From positions 62,001 through 126,000 of the forward strand of contig CAKSBH010000001.1 of the NCBI GenBank assembly GCA_934438175.1: a stretch of 64,000 nucleotides of DNA, read 5' to 3'. The DNA is from an uncultured Eubacteriales bacterium (GTDB taxonomy: Bacteria; Bacillota; Clostridia; Oscillospirales; UBA644). The position numbers and the translations under genes are program-made. The notes beneath the pieces are model-generated. The model had not been told where the DNA came from and did not search any database. It saw only the letters and a program-made list of their open reading frames with translations. Positions 33,332-40,256 of the stretch are shown here, in pieces (the first letter of the stretch is position 1; each line of letters starts with the position of its first letter).

Positions 33332-33679
33332 CTAGAAAATAATATGTTCGATGTGGTACAATTCTTGTCCGATACCGACTGTCAGAATGGCAATTTTGCC
33401 ATCTTGCAGTTCGACTTTATACTTTGTTCCGTAGATGGTTATTGTTTTGTTCGATTCTTTTTGAATGTCGATAACTCCCATAGAGAGAACTTCGGCATGC
33501 TTGACTTTATCGTGTGTGACGATGTATTCCGTTTTATTTGGATATGTAAAAGTCATTGACGTGTCGCCGTTCGTTTTGGTAAAGTTAATAATTGTGCCAA
33601 CTGGAAAATCACTGCCGGAAACCTCACCAATTCGTGTGACATGTTTTGCTACGCTTTTTAAGAAATCGCCGAACCCCAT
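33332..33679 (-). CDS. Hypothetical protein, 115 aa
   Basis: Starts MGFGDFLKSVAKHVTRIGEV, a likely amphipathic helix, followed by a beta-rich part (FPVGTIINFTKTNGD, TKYKVELQDGKIAILTVGIGQELYHIEHI). No family is recognised, and there is no signal peptide or cysteine motif. It is first in a two-gene unit with the CFI-box protein, starting after AGAAGGA. Joint function with that protein is the only contextual hint. Confidence 0.6.
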   Translation of the reverse strand: MGFGDFLKSVAKHVTRIGEVSGSDFPVGTIINFTKTNGDTSMTFTYPNKTEYIVTHDKVKHAEVLSMGVIDIQKESNKTITIYGTKYKVELQDGKIAILTVGIGQELYHIEHIIF

Positions 33680-33769
33680 AATAATCCTTCTTTCTTTTTC
33701 TTTTTTTGTGGTGACAATTGAAATGTCGTCCTGCCTTTCCGAAATGGGTTCCCTAATTATAGCACAACA

Positions 33770-33793
33770 CCGCGTCCCTTATTTGGGACGCGG
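33770..33793 (-). terminator. GC-rich hairpin after the ADP-ribosylglycohydrolase gene
   Basis: CCGCGTCCC (33770-33778), loop TTATTT, GGGACGCGG (33785-33793). It lies just after the stop codon of the minus-strand glycohydrolase gene. No T run follows, so termination is uncertain. A related hairpin lies on the other side of the same gene. Confidence 0.45.
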
Positions 33794-33802
33794 CGCTTGT
33801 TC

Positions 33803-34642
33803 CTATGATTCTTGAAATCTTTTTTTGAAGTGTTGAACAATATTTTTCATTTCATCATCGAGAAACCTGAAAGCGCAGTCTGCAATCCATTCAGGAATGT
33901 TGTAATATGCTTCTGCCATAGCCGCGGTTATATCTGTCAATGTATCGCTGTCTCCACCGACGGACACGGCATTGCGAAGTGCGTCCTCGAAGTTGGTTGC
34001 TTCATAAAATGCCTCCATGGCAATGGGAACCGTCCCCTGACAACTTGCATCAAATTCATAGCATGAACGAATTTCACCGAGTGTTTGCGCAAAAGCGATC
34101 GGGTAATATGAAGTTTCAATATATTCACGGATTTCTTCCTTTGTCCGGCTGTGCCTTGCCATCCATATTACGGCACTGACATCCTGTGCACCTTTTATTC
34201 CTTCTGGGTGATTGTGTGTTACCTCTGCGGTTAGTTTTGCGATATGCTCTGTTTCCTGAAGTGTGTCTGCAACCCATCCAACGGGGGATACTCTCATTGC
34301 AGCACCATTGCCATAACTATTGTACGGTTCGGTCTTTCCCATTGTCAGCCAATCATAAAAAAGGTTTCCATATCCGGCGTTTAACCGTTTCTCTCCGTGA
34401 TAATGCATCCGTTCAATCAGCAGTCGCTTGAAACCATCATCACTGCCGGCTTCGTTTCGATGCAGTAGAGCGTCCGCTACAGCAACGGTCATGACACTGT
34501 CATCTGTGAATTCGCAGGGACAAGCGATGAGTCCGTCCCCGCCGAATAAATTAAAACTTTTACTTTTATGGTCGTCAAATTCGAATCTTGATCCGACGAT
34601 ATCTCCGATGATTGCACCAAGCGTGATAATCCACTCCTTCAA
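33803..34642 (-). CDS. ADP-ribosylglycohydrolase family protein
   Basis: 279 residues with the metal-binding signatures of the DraG/ARH3-like family: GAIIGDIVGSRFEF near the N-terminus, CEFTDDSVMTVAVADALL, and VSVGGDSDTLTDITAAMAEA near the end. It should remove ADP-ribose from proteins or small molecules. The start is unusual: the only in-frame standard codon is TTG 34642, and the AAGGAG site lies right after it, 6 bases before an ATC codon that would give the family's normal N-terminus (ITLGAIIGD). A non-standard start is therefore possible. It lies in a minus-strand cluster with Nudix and HAD enzymes, suggesting ADP-ribose handling. Related hairpins flank the gene. Confidence 0.85.
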   Translation of the reverse strand: MKEWIITLGAIIGDIVGSRFEFDDHKSKSFNLFGGDGLIACPCEFTDDSVMTVAVADALLHRNEAGSDDGFKRLLIERMHYHGEKRLNAGYGNLFYDWLTMGKTEPYNSYGNGAAMRVSPVGWVADTLQETEHIAKLTAEVTHNHPEGIKGAQDVSAVIWMARHSRTKEEIREYIETSYYPIAFAQTLGEIRSCYEFDASCQGTVPIAMEAFYEATNFEDALRNAVSVGGDSDTLTDITAAMAEAYYNIPEWIADCAFRFLDDEMKNIVQHFKKRFQES

Positions 34643-34664
34643 TTGTTTTTTCTAATGATAACAC

Positions 34665-34696
34665 AATGCTGTGCCCCTCTTGTGGGACACAGCATT
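34665..34696 (+). terminator. Hairpin with T run upstream of the glycohydrolase gene
   Basis: AATGCTGTGCCCC (34665-34677) pairs with GGGACACAGCATT (34684-34696, one G-U pair), followed by seven T on the plus strand. It may end minus-strand transcription from the Nudix gene as well, though the T run favours plus-strand termination, where no gene is seen upstream. Confidence 0.5.
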
Positions 34697-34789
34697 TTTT
34701 TGCAAGCATTATCTGTCAAGTGTAAGAAAACAAAATTCATCTGTGATGTCCTCCCGAGAACTTGCTCTTATTGCTCCCACATATTGATT

Positions 34790-35257
34790 TTATATTACAC
34801 CGTATAGATATCCTTTACCGTGTTTTGAATTGCCTTCGTAAGGAAGTAACTCTAAACCATCATCGGCATTTGTGGCACATCGTATGAATTTTTTTGTCAA
34901 GTCTGGGATATCTTCTCGTGTCATTGCTTCATTTATATCTAACCAAACAACTTCATCATTCTCATCATTGTCAGAGCTTGCGTCACCTGAAATATATTCA
35001 GCAGCGAAAGCAACAAACCAATCATGTGAGTTAAAGCGAATTGCAATGATCTGTTTAGGCTCGATAGTCACCTTGGTTTCTTCGTAAAATTCTCTCTTTA
35101 CTGCTTCCTGCGGCGTTTCACCATACTGCACATACCCACCCGGAACTATTAGCTTTCCTTTTCCGTCTCCATAGGTATGTCGAGCAAGCAGAACCTTTCC
35201 GTTATTTATAACCACACCTGTTACTGATTGACACCAGTTTGTATTATTACTTTCCAT
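34790..35257 (-). CDS. Nudix hydrolase
   Basis: 155 residues. The Nudix box is complete: GGYVQYGETPQEAVKREFYEETKV (G-x5-E-x7-RE-x2-EE), about residues 40-63. The flanking strands (SVTGVVINNGKVLLARH and VVWLDINEAM) are typical. It cleaves a nucleoside diphosphate linked to some other group; ADP-ribose is a reasonable guess because an ADP-ribosylglycohydrolase gene follows on the same strand. ATG 35257 immediately follows the stop of the HAD gene, so translation is coupled. Confidence 0.85.
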   Translation of the reverse strand: MESNNTNWCQSVTGVVINNGKVLLARHTYGDGKGKLIVPGGYVQYGETPQEAVKREFYEETKVTIEPKQIIAIRFNSHDWFVAFAAEYISGDASSDNDENDEVVWLDINEAMTREDIPDLTKKFIRCATNADDGLELLPYEGNSKHGKGYLYGVI

Positions 35258-35938
35258 TTAACCCTCCGCAAAATTAATTAACTGTTTTAAACTTTGAATA
35301 CTCCATTTATCAGTATTTTTGCCGTTTCGATCTATAAAAAATGATGTGAAACCTTGTTCTCTTGCTCCATCAGCTTCTGGCTTGTAATCGTCAACATATA
35401 TGCTTTCTTGAGCCGTGACACCCTGTGCGTTCAGTGCTGCATTAAAAATAATAGGACTTGGTTTTCCTACACCTACTAAGGAACTTGCGGTAAATGAAGT
35501 AAAGTATTTAGCGATTCCCAATTGTTTTAATGTGTATTCAAGGGACGGAGAGGTATCGCTTATTACGCCCATTTTATATCCGTGATTATGGAAATACTCC
35601 AAAACCTCTACGGTTTCGGGAAATAGCAGACGGTCTTTGTTGCACCAAAGCTCACCAAACAGCAAAGTTGATCGTCTGTCCAAATCATTCTCAATACCCT
35701 CTCCGATAAGCAGATAGCGGTAAAATCTTTTGAAAAACTCCCGCTCGTCATCAAGCGTTTTATACCACGGCTTTTTGCCTTCACTTGCAAGGTTAAATAA
35801 ATTCATCATTTTTTCGTAGGGCAATTCAAAAGGTTTTCCGCTCCATTGGCTGATTATCTGATCTCGCCAACATTCTTTTTCTTTGTCAAAATATGTGAGT
35901 GTACCGTCGCGGTCAAAGAATATAGCTTTATATTTCAC
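35258..35938 (-). CDS. HAD-family hydrolase
   Basis: 226 residues. Motif I is FFDRDGTLTYFD (DxDGT), motif II GVISDTSPSL, motif III around GKPSPIIF and motif IV YVDDYKPEADGA. The helical cap of about 100 residues sits between motifs I and II, as in phosphoglycolate phosphatase relatives. It starts with GTG at 35938, with AAGGAG about 10 bases upstream. Its stop abuts the Nudix start. A small-molecule phosphatase acting with the Nudix enzyme is plausible but not shown. Confidence 0.85.
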   Translation of the reverse strand: MKYKAIFFDRDGTLTYFDKEKECWRDQIISQWSGKPFELPYEKMMNLFNLASEGKKPWYKTLDDEREFFKRFYRYLLIGEGIENDLDRRSTLLFGELWCNKDRLLFPETVEVLEYFHNHGYKMGVISDTSPSLEYTLKQLGIAKYFTSFTASSLVGVGKPSPIIFNAALNAQGVTAQESIYVDDYKPEADGAREQGFTSFFIDRNGKNTDKWSIQSLKQLINFAEG

Positions 35939-36124
35939 TTTTTTATATCTCCTTTTCGCAAGATTCGTTTAAATTAAATATTCGAGTAATTTTATATACT
36001 TCATCAATTATAAACAATACGCCTTTTTATTCCATTTTACCATAATATACATATCCGTACAACAAATAAAAGTTATATAATTCCAAATATATTTTATCTA
36101 ATCTTAAATTCTTTTGCTTTTTGC
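35939..36124. other. AT-rich divergent intergenic region
   Basis: Separates the minus-strand HAD gene from the plus-strand leader and methyltransferase. It is very AT-rich with several TATAAT-like hexamers on the minus strand (for example near 36015), so it should carry the promoter of the HAD-Nudix unit, but I cannot pick one pair with confidence. No ORF of note. Confidence 0.4.
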
Positions 36125-36153
36125 TTGACAACAAATCGATTGCTTGTTATTAT
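36125..36153 (+). promoter_or_regulatory. Promoter of the leader peptide and methyltransferase
   Basis: TTGACA (36125-36130), 17 bp, TATTAT (36148-36153), predicting transcription from about 36160, only about 20 bases before the leader ATG. Confidence 0.8.
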
Positions 36154-36181
36154 TTAATAAATCTTTATGGAGGTTGATGTT

Positions 36182-36214
36182 ATGTTCTCTATCATCATTC
36201 GACGCAGACGATGA
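36182..36214 (+). CDS. Arg-rich leader peptide MFSIIIRRRR
   Basis: Ten codons (MFSIIIRRRR) from ATG 36182 to TGA 36212-36214, with GGAGG at 36169-36173 eight bases upstream. The Arg run includes an R-x-R arrangement, the kind of motif on which macrolide-bound ribosomes stop. The ORF overlaps one arm of a long-range inverted repeat and is followed by mutually exclusive hairpins before the methyltransferase, the layout of antibiotic- or stress-inducible attenuators such as those of erm genes. The inducer is not known. Confidence 0.7.
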   Translation: MFSIIIRRRR

Positions 36215-36271
36215 AGGCTTGTATCTGATTTAGGTACAAGTCTATTCGCTTTGTGCCTAAACGAATGATGA
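36192..36271 (+). promoter_or_regulatory. Competing hairpins between leader peptide and methyltransferase
   Basis: Arm A, TCATCATTCG (36192-36201, inside the leader ORF) is inverse to CGAATGATGA (36262-36271). Stem B, GGCTTGTATC (36216-36225) with GGTACAAGTC (36233-36242), shares its right arm with stem C, TAGGTACAA (36231-36239) with TTGTGCCTA (36251-36259). B and C exclude each other, and ribosome position on the leader would decide between them. Confidence 0.65.
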
Positions 36272-36348
36272 GAAGAAACTTAACTTTTTATTGTACTGTT
36301 GATGGCACAAATGCTGTTGGCAGTATTTTTTATATTAGGAGAATTGTT

Positions 36349-37080
36349 ATGAAGATAAACAAATCAACATTAAACGAAGCAATATATGAACTAATAAACT
36401 TGCCCGATAACGCCGCTATTGTAGATTTGGGATGCAGGAATGCAGGCTATCTTAACGGAATTATAAACGAATTTCCCGGCAAAGTCACAAAAGCAATAGG
36501 CGTAGATGTGATTGATAGGAATTTTGACGTTATCCAATATAGCACACCTGTAGAGCTTAAAATTATGAACTGTGCAGGAAAGCTTGATTTTCCCGACAAT
36601 ACATTTGATTTGGTATTAACAAAAGATTTGCTTGAATGTATTAGCGACAAAGCAGTCTTTGTGGGTGAAATTAACAGGATTCTCAAACTGGGCGGAACTG
36701 TTATATGTGTACACGCCGATTTTGATAGTGTTGTTTACAACGGTGAAAATCAAGATTTGATTACAAAATGCATACACTCATACGCCGTAACCAAGCAAGG
36801 CTGGATGGACGACCTTGACGGATGGATGGGCAGAAGGGTTTATGGAGTATTTAATAACTCCGGCTTTTTTGAAAGCAGTATATGTGTCCACAGCGTTATC
36901 GAAACCGAGTACAAAGAAGGTATGTTTGGTTTTGAGTTTAGTCAAAACATAGGTTGGCTTGTCGGCGAAAGCACCGATTATGTTGATGGCGAAAACACAG
37001 GAGTGCTTACAAAAGAGGAATATGACGAATTTATAAATAATCTTGTTGAATGGATTTCAGTGAGGCGTATGTACGCATGA
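36349..37080 (+). CDS. SAM-dependent methyltransferase, class I
   Basis: About 243 residues. Motif I is IVDLGCRNAGYLNGI, motif II contains GVDVIDRNF, and LDFPDNTFDLVLTKDLLE is the usual motif IV region of UbiE-like enzymes. The C-terminal 120 residues (KQGWMDDLDGWMGRRVYGVFNNSGFF) are not assigned. ATG 36349 has AGGAG upstream; the longer frame from 36253 runs through the attenuator and is not real. It is not an Erm-type rRNA adenine methylase by its motifs, so the substrate may be a small molecule, possibly an antibiotic, given the leader peptide. That link is inference. AT-rich codon use unlike the host core genes suggests transfer. Confidence 0.82.
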   Translation: MKINKSTLNEAIYELINLPDNAAIVDLGCRNAGYLNGIINEFPGKVTKAIGVDVIDRNFDVIQYSTPVELKIMNCAGKLDFPDNTFDLVLTKDLLECISDKAVFVGEINRILKLGGTVICVHADFDSVVYNGENQDLITKCIHSYAVTKQGWMDDLDGWMGRRVYGVFNNSGFFESSICVHSVIETEYKEGMFGFEFSQNIGWLVGESTDYVDGENTGVLTKEEYDEFINNLVEWISVRRMYA

Positions 37081-37081
37081 T

Positions 37082-37555
37082 TCAAATTTTATTTTTTTGA
37101 ACATTCAATTCAGGTTTGTATTTTCTTATCAACTCATCTTCAATTCTTTTGTAATAAGGGGTTTCATAGAAATAAAGTTTCAGATGTGCCCCTTCTTTGA
37201 TTTTTTTATAAATATAATGATTGATATGACAATTTGTAGATTGTCCGCCGACATAACAGTTTCTTGGTGAAATGTGTGCGTAGTTCGTTCGCCCCCAGCG
37301 TTTATCGAAGTTTATTGCTTGACCAATATACAGGGGGCTATCATTATCCGTTTCAAACAAGGAGTAACCCCCGCTTTTATTTGAATGTTTCGGAATCTTG
37401 AAATTACAAAAGGTCAGATTTCCATATGCATTTAATTTCAATGTTTCTTTTTTCTTGTATTTGTCTTTCGGATTATAACCTATGATTTCACCGTTACAAT
37501 CTTTTTCGGAATCAATCCCAGCTACTTCGACAAATTCATAGTCACTTAACTTCAT
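37082..37555 (-). CDS. GIY-YIG-like nuclease
   Basis: 157 residues from ATG 37555, with AAGGAGC upstream. The second half has the GIY-YIG pattern: GGYSLFETDNDSPLYIGQAINFDKRWG, with YS-LF and YIG strands, followed by an Arg-bearing helix and the final RIEDELIRKYKPELN containing the metal-binding Glu and Asn. The first 60 residues are unassigned. Many such small proteins occur singly in mobile regions. It converges on the methyltransferase gene and lies near tRNA genes, in the island. Catalytic residues appear present, but the target is unknown. Confidence 0.75.
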   Translation of the reverse strand: MKLSDYEFVEVAGIDSEKDCNGEIIGYNPKDKYKKKETLKLNAYGNLTFCNFKIPKHSNKSGGYSLFETDNDSPLYIGQAINFDKRWGRTNYAHISPRNCYVGGQSTNCHINHYIYKKIKEGAHLKLYFYETPYYKRIEDELIRKYKPELNVQKNKI

Positions 37556-37902
37556 GCTTGCTCCTTGTTTTTGATTATACGATTCATTTGCTGAACGCAA
37601 ACAGGTGGATTCTCAGACGGTTAATGTTTTGCACTTAACTCAACAGATGGATATTCTGAAACGGGCATTGCTTGTAAACGAGACCTCCTTTGTCGGATTC
37701 TGTCTGATTGTTTCGGGTTTTCTCCGTACAATTGAGAAAACATCAGAGTTGCATTTTTCTTCAATAATTCGCTTTGCTTCTGCCTACCATATTGGACGTC
37801 GCAATGATCGATTTTTTGTGTATGAATCCGTTTTGATATTTTTATTGTATTTGGGTTGTATGTTGATGCAAGTATTGTGTTTCAATTGCATTGCCTGCTT
37901 AA
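37556..37902. other. Gap between GIY-YIG gene and tRNA operon terminator
   Basis: A plus-strand ORF of 108 codons (37605-37931) has no recognisable ribosome site or family pattern and runs into the tRNA terminator, so I do not call it. Nothing else is supported here. This stretch may mark the right end of the island. Confidence 0.4.
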
Positions 37903-37962
37903 AAAAAATAAATCCGAACAATCTTCTTTAGTAAAAAGTAAAATAGTTCGGATTTATTTTTT
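37903..37962 (-). terminator. Terminator of the tRNA-Met/tRNA-Glu operon
   Basis: Perfect 17-base arms: GTTCGGATTTATTTTTT (37946-37962) and its inverse complement (37903-37919), with a 26-base loop. Read on the minus strand the stem ends in a T run directly after tRNA-Glu. The loop is longer than usual. Confidence 0.65.
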
Positions 37963-38036
37963 GGTGACCCGTAGGAGAGTCGAACTCCTGTTACAGCCGT
38001 GAAAGGGCCGTGTCTTAGCCACTTGACCAACGGGCC
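37962..38036 (-). tRNA. tRNA-Glu (anticodon TTC)
   Basis: Cloverleaf of 75 bases with the CCA encoded. The anticodon loop reads CCTTTCACG (TTC), the T loop is GTTCGACTC, and the acceptor arm is GGCCCGT with ACGGGTC allowing one mismatch. It follows tRNA-Met on the same strand. Confidence 0.93.
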
Positions 38037-38041
38037 ATATA

Positions 38042-38118
38042 TGGTAGCGGAAGTCGGATTTGAACCAACGACCATTCGGGTATGAACCGAGCGCTCTAGC
38101 CAACTGAGCTATTCCGCC
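38042..38118 (-). tRNA. tRNA-Met (anticodon CAT)
   Basis: Cloverleaf of 77 bases with encoded CCA. The anticodon loop is GTTCATACC (CAT); the T loop is GTTCAAATC and the acceptor stem GGCGGAA pairs with TTCCGCT. A CAT anticodon can also be elongator Met or a lysidine-modified Ile; the stem bases GGCGGAA favour elongator Met. Confidence 0.9.
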
Positions 38119-38134
38119 GTGCATGTGCTGGATT

Positions 38135-38163
38135 ATTATATCTGATTTTTTCAGGTTTGTCAA
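38135..38163 (-). promoter_or_regulatory. Promoter of the tRNA-Met/tRNA-Glu operon
   Basis: On the minus strand TTGACA (38163-38158), 17 bp, TATAAT (38140-38135), a perfect consensus 16 bases before the tRNA-Met 5' end. Confidence 0.88.
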
Positions 38164-38182
38164 GAGTTTTTACAAAAAAATT

Positions 38183-38782
38183 TTATTCTACGGTCTTTTC
38201 GTCCATATAGGCGGAAATCAGGTCGGCTGCATAGAAAAGAAGCGTCTGCGGATATAAGGTGTTGACACGCTTCAGCATGTTGGAATACTCAAAGTCGTCC
38301 CGTCCGCCGCCGTAGGGTCCCATGTGATAAAAGATCACAAGTTCTTCCAAGTTGCTCAGTTTGATGAAACGACGTAGAATACGCAGCGAGCGGGATGCGT
38401 GGGGAAGCAGATCCTCCCGGATATCCCGGTCGGTTTCCCAGACGGTGTAGGATTCCCATTTCCCGGTTTCTTTGTTTTTCCGGTTGCGTTCGTTCAGTAC
38501 ATAACTGTTGCTTTTGCACACGTCGTGCAGCAGCGAGCAGAGAATGACGCTTTCTTCTTTCATTTCAATGCCCTTCATCCCGAGGAGATCCGTGAAATTC
38601 TCGTAGACATTCAGGGAATGTTCCAGAAGACCGCCTGCAAAATTGTTGTGAAATTTCGTCGAGGCGGGTGCAGTGAAGAAATCGGTCTCTTTTTCCAGAT
38701 AAGCAATCAGTTCTTCGATTCCGTCCCGGTTGGTGCTGCGCAGAAGTTCCAGGAATTTTTCTTTCTTTCCATTGTCGGTCAT
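38183..38782 (-). CDS. HD-domain hydrolase
   Basis: 199 residues. The histidine and HD ligands of an HD phosphohydrolase are visible: AGGLLEHSLNVYENF, then ILCSLLHDVCKSNSY (HD), with a distant FYHMGPYGG and the Asp in YAADLISAYMDEK. Proteins of this size and pattern resemble the YfbR/HDc group acting on nucleotides or cyclic nucleotides. ATG 38782 is preferred to GTG 38785 just before it. It is last in a three-gene minus-strand unit behind a deacetylase. Confidence 0.82.
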   Translation of the reverse strand: MTDNGKKEKFLELLRSTNRDGIEELIAYLEKETDFFTAPASTKFHNNFAGGLLEHSLNVYENFTDLLGMKGIEMKEESVILCSLLHDVCKSNSYVLNERNRKNKETGKWESYTVWETDRDIREDLLPHASRSLRILRRFIKLSNLEELVIFYHMGPYGGGRDDFEYSNMLKRVNTLYPQTLLFYAADLISAYMDEKTVE

Positions 38783-38801
38783 CACAAAACACTCGCTTTC
38801 G

Positions 38802-39737
38802 TCAGTTGGAAGAAACGGGACGCTGAATGATGGTGTATCCGTCCGGCGTCATGGCTTCAAAGGTGTAGGGGTTTCCGTCGTAGCTGTAGTTCTGGAAAAG
38901 GTCAATGACCTGTTGCAGCGACTGTACTGTGACCGCTTTGTGGTGCATCAGTACCACCACGCATTTGTACGTATAGGATTTTGTGGAGCGCGCCTTGGCA
39001 TAGGTGTTGACTTCGGCAAGAATGCTGGAAGTGGTTGCCTTGCTGCGCCAGTCGTTGGTATCTGCCGTCCAGTCGGCAACCAGGAAGCCCTCCGCTTCCA
39101 GACGGCGCATGATCTGTTCGTAGGTGGAGTCGCTTTTGCTCAGTTTCTGACAATACGTTTTGGCGGTGGAAGAGCCGCCGGGGAAACGGACGACCCACGG
39201 TTTGACGCCGCAGGCATCGTAGATGAGCTGCTGCGCCTTGTACAGATCTTCAAAATATGCGTCTACACTGGTATAGATGGTGTTGTAATCGTGTTTGTAG
39301 CAATGGATAGCGGGAACGTGACCTTCGTCTGCCATCCGTTTGACATATCCCTGCAGTTTCGTGTTGCCTTCCAACTGGCTGGCAACGATGAAGAAGGTGC
39401 CCTTGATTCCGTTTTTATTGAGAATATTGAGAATTTCCGGGGTACGTTCCGTCGGACCGTCGTCAAAGGTGAGGAATGCCGTGGGATGTGTTTTGTAATG
39501 ATCCATCTTTTGCAGATGCGCCAGTTCGGCTTCCAGGTCGGCAAGCGTGGCGCGGATGGTTTCCAGTTCGGCGTCCGTGTCCCGGTTCTGCTGTTCCAGC
39601 CGGTCGATTTTTTCCTGTTCCTCCGTTGCTTTTTTCTCCCAGGAATCTGCCTGATCCTTTACTGTCATCATATTGAAACCGAGATAGCAGCAGATAATCA
39701 GTGCTGCAGTGGTAATCATGACCGATAAAAATCTCAT
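38802..39737 (-). CDS. Polysaccharide deacetylase (NodB domain), membrane-anchored
   Basis: 311 residues. An N-terminal membrane helix (VMITTAALIICCYLGFNMM), a coiled coil of about 50 residues (EKKATEEQEKIDRLEQQNRDTDAELETIRATLADLEAEL), then the NodB domain with FLTFDDGPTERTPEIL, the H-x3-H metal site in AIHCYKHDYN, RFPGG and a late VLMHHKA. All the usual catalytic residues are present, so it should deacetylate extracellular glycan, most likely peptidoglycan. The preceding gene also has a TM and a coiled coil, so the two might interact. GGAGG lies just upstream of the ATG. Confidence 0.9.
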   Translation of the reverse strand: MRFLSVMITTAALIICCYLGFNMMTVKDQADSWEKKATEEQEKIDRLEQQNRDTDAELETIRATLADLEAELAHLQKMDHYKTHPTAFLTFDDGPTERTPEILNILNKNGIKGTFFIVASQLEGNTKLQGYVKRMADEGHVPAIHCYKHDYNTIYTSVDAYFEDLYKAQQLIYDACGVKPWVVRFPGGSSTAKTYCQKLSKSDSTYEQIMRRLEAEGFLVADWTADTNDWRSKATTSSILAEVNTYAKARSTKSYTYKCVVVLMHHKAVTVQSLQQVIDLFQNYSYDGNPYTFEAMTPDGYTIIQRPVSSN

Positions 39738-39749
39738 ATCAGATCCTCC

Positions 39750-40052
39750 TTACGACAAGCGTTCAATTTCCGACCGTACATCGTTCAGACGGTCTTTTAT
39801 CTGTTGCAGTTCGGCAAGTTTTTCGCCGCTTTCGGTTTTGATGCGTTCCGCCTGCTGATGCAGGGCATCGTAGGCGTTCTTCCGTTGTTCGATTTCTTTT
39901 TGCAGATCGCGGGATTTTCCGTAACAAAACCCTGCGCCGACGCAGGAAATAATCGCGACGGCAATAAAAACAACGGTGGAAAGGCGAAAATTCGGTTTTT
40001 TCCGTTTTCTCTCCGGTTCTGCGGAGGGAATGCGGATGGTTTCGTCTGCCAT
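39750..40052 (-). CDS. Small bitopic coiled-coil membrane protein
   Basis: About 100 residues: a short cytoplasmic part rich in Arg/Lys (AEPERKRKKPNFRLS), one membrane helix (TVVFIAVAIISCVGAGFCYG) and an extracellular coiled coil (RDLQKEIEQRKNAYDALHQQAERI...). The topology resembles DivIC/FtsB-type proteins but no family hallmark is seen. ATG 40052 has AAAGGA eight bases upstream. It lies 12 bases before the deacetylase start, in one operon, whose own anchor and coiled coil have a similar layout. Confidence 0.7.
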   Translation of the reverse strand: MADETIRIPSAEPERKRKKPNFRLSTVVFIAVAIISCVGAGFCYGKSRDLQKEIEQRKNAYDALHQQAERIKTESGEKLAELQQIKDRLNDVRSEIERLS

Positions 40053-40086
40053 ATCAAACATCCTTTCGGCAACATGCTGTTTCTTT

Positions 40087-40115
40087 AGTATACCACAAAC
40101 CGTGTCGAATTTCAA
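40087..40115 (-). promoter_or_regulatory. Promoter of the coiled-coil/deacetylase operon, with a Spo0A-box match
   Basis: On the minus strand TTGAAA (40115-40110), 17 bp, TATACT (40092-40087). The spacer contains TGTCGAA (40103-40109 on the plus strand), the exact core of a Spo0A box. The divergent rny promoter starts 34 bp away. Confidence 0.75.
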
Positions 40116-40148
40116 TAGACCGTTCATGAAATAAAACTGAAAAAAAAC

Positions 40149-40177
40149 TTGACAAGCACCCGGAAATATTGTATGAT
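40149..40177 (+). promoter_or_regulatory. Promoter of rny
   Basis: TTGACA (40149-40154), 17 bp, TATGAT (40172-40177), about 73 bases before the rny ATG. Confidence 0.85.
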
Positions 40178-40256
40178 ATATAAGATAGTAATTTTCGTGA
40201 TATAATTCTATCATTTGAATCCATAGAGCGAGAACAGAATAAGGAGGACTGCCATT

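Noticed and set aside
36253..36348. N-terminal extension of the island methyltransferase from 36253
   Set aside because: It translates the attenuator hairpins; AGGAG and the family start point to ATG 36349.
37605..37931. 108-codon plus-strand ORF near the tRNA genes
   Set aside because: No ribosome site or family pattern, and it runs into the tRNA terminator.
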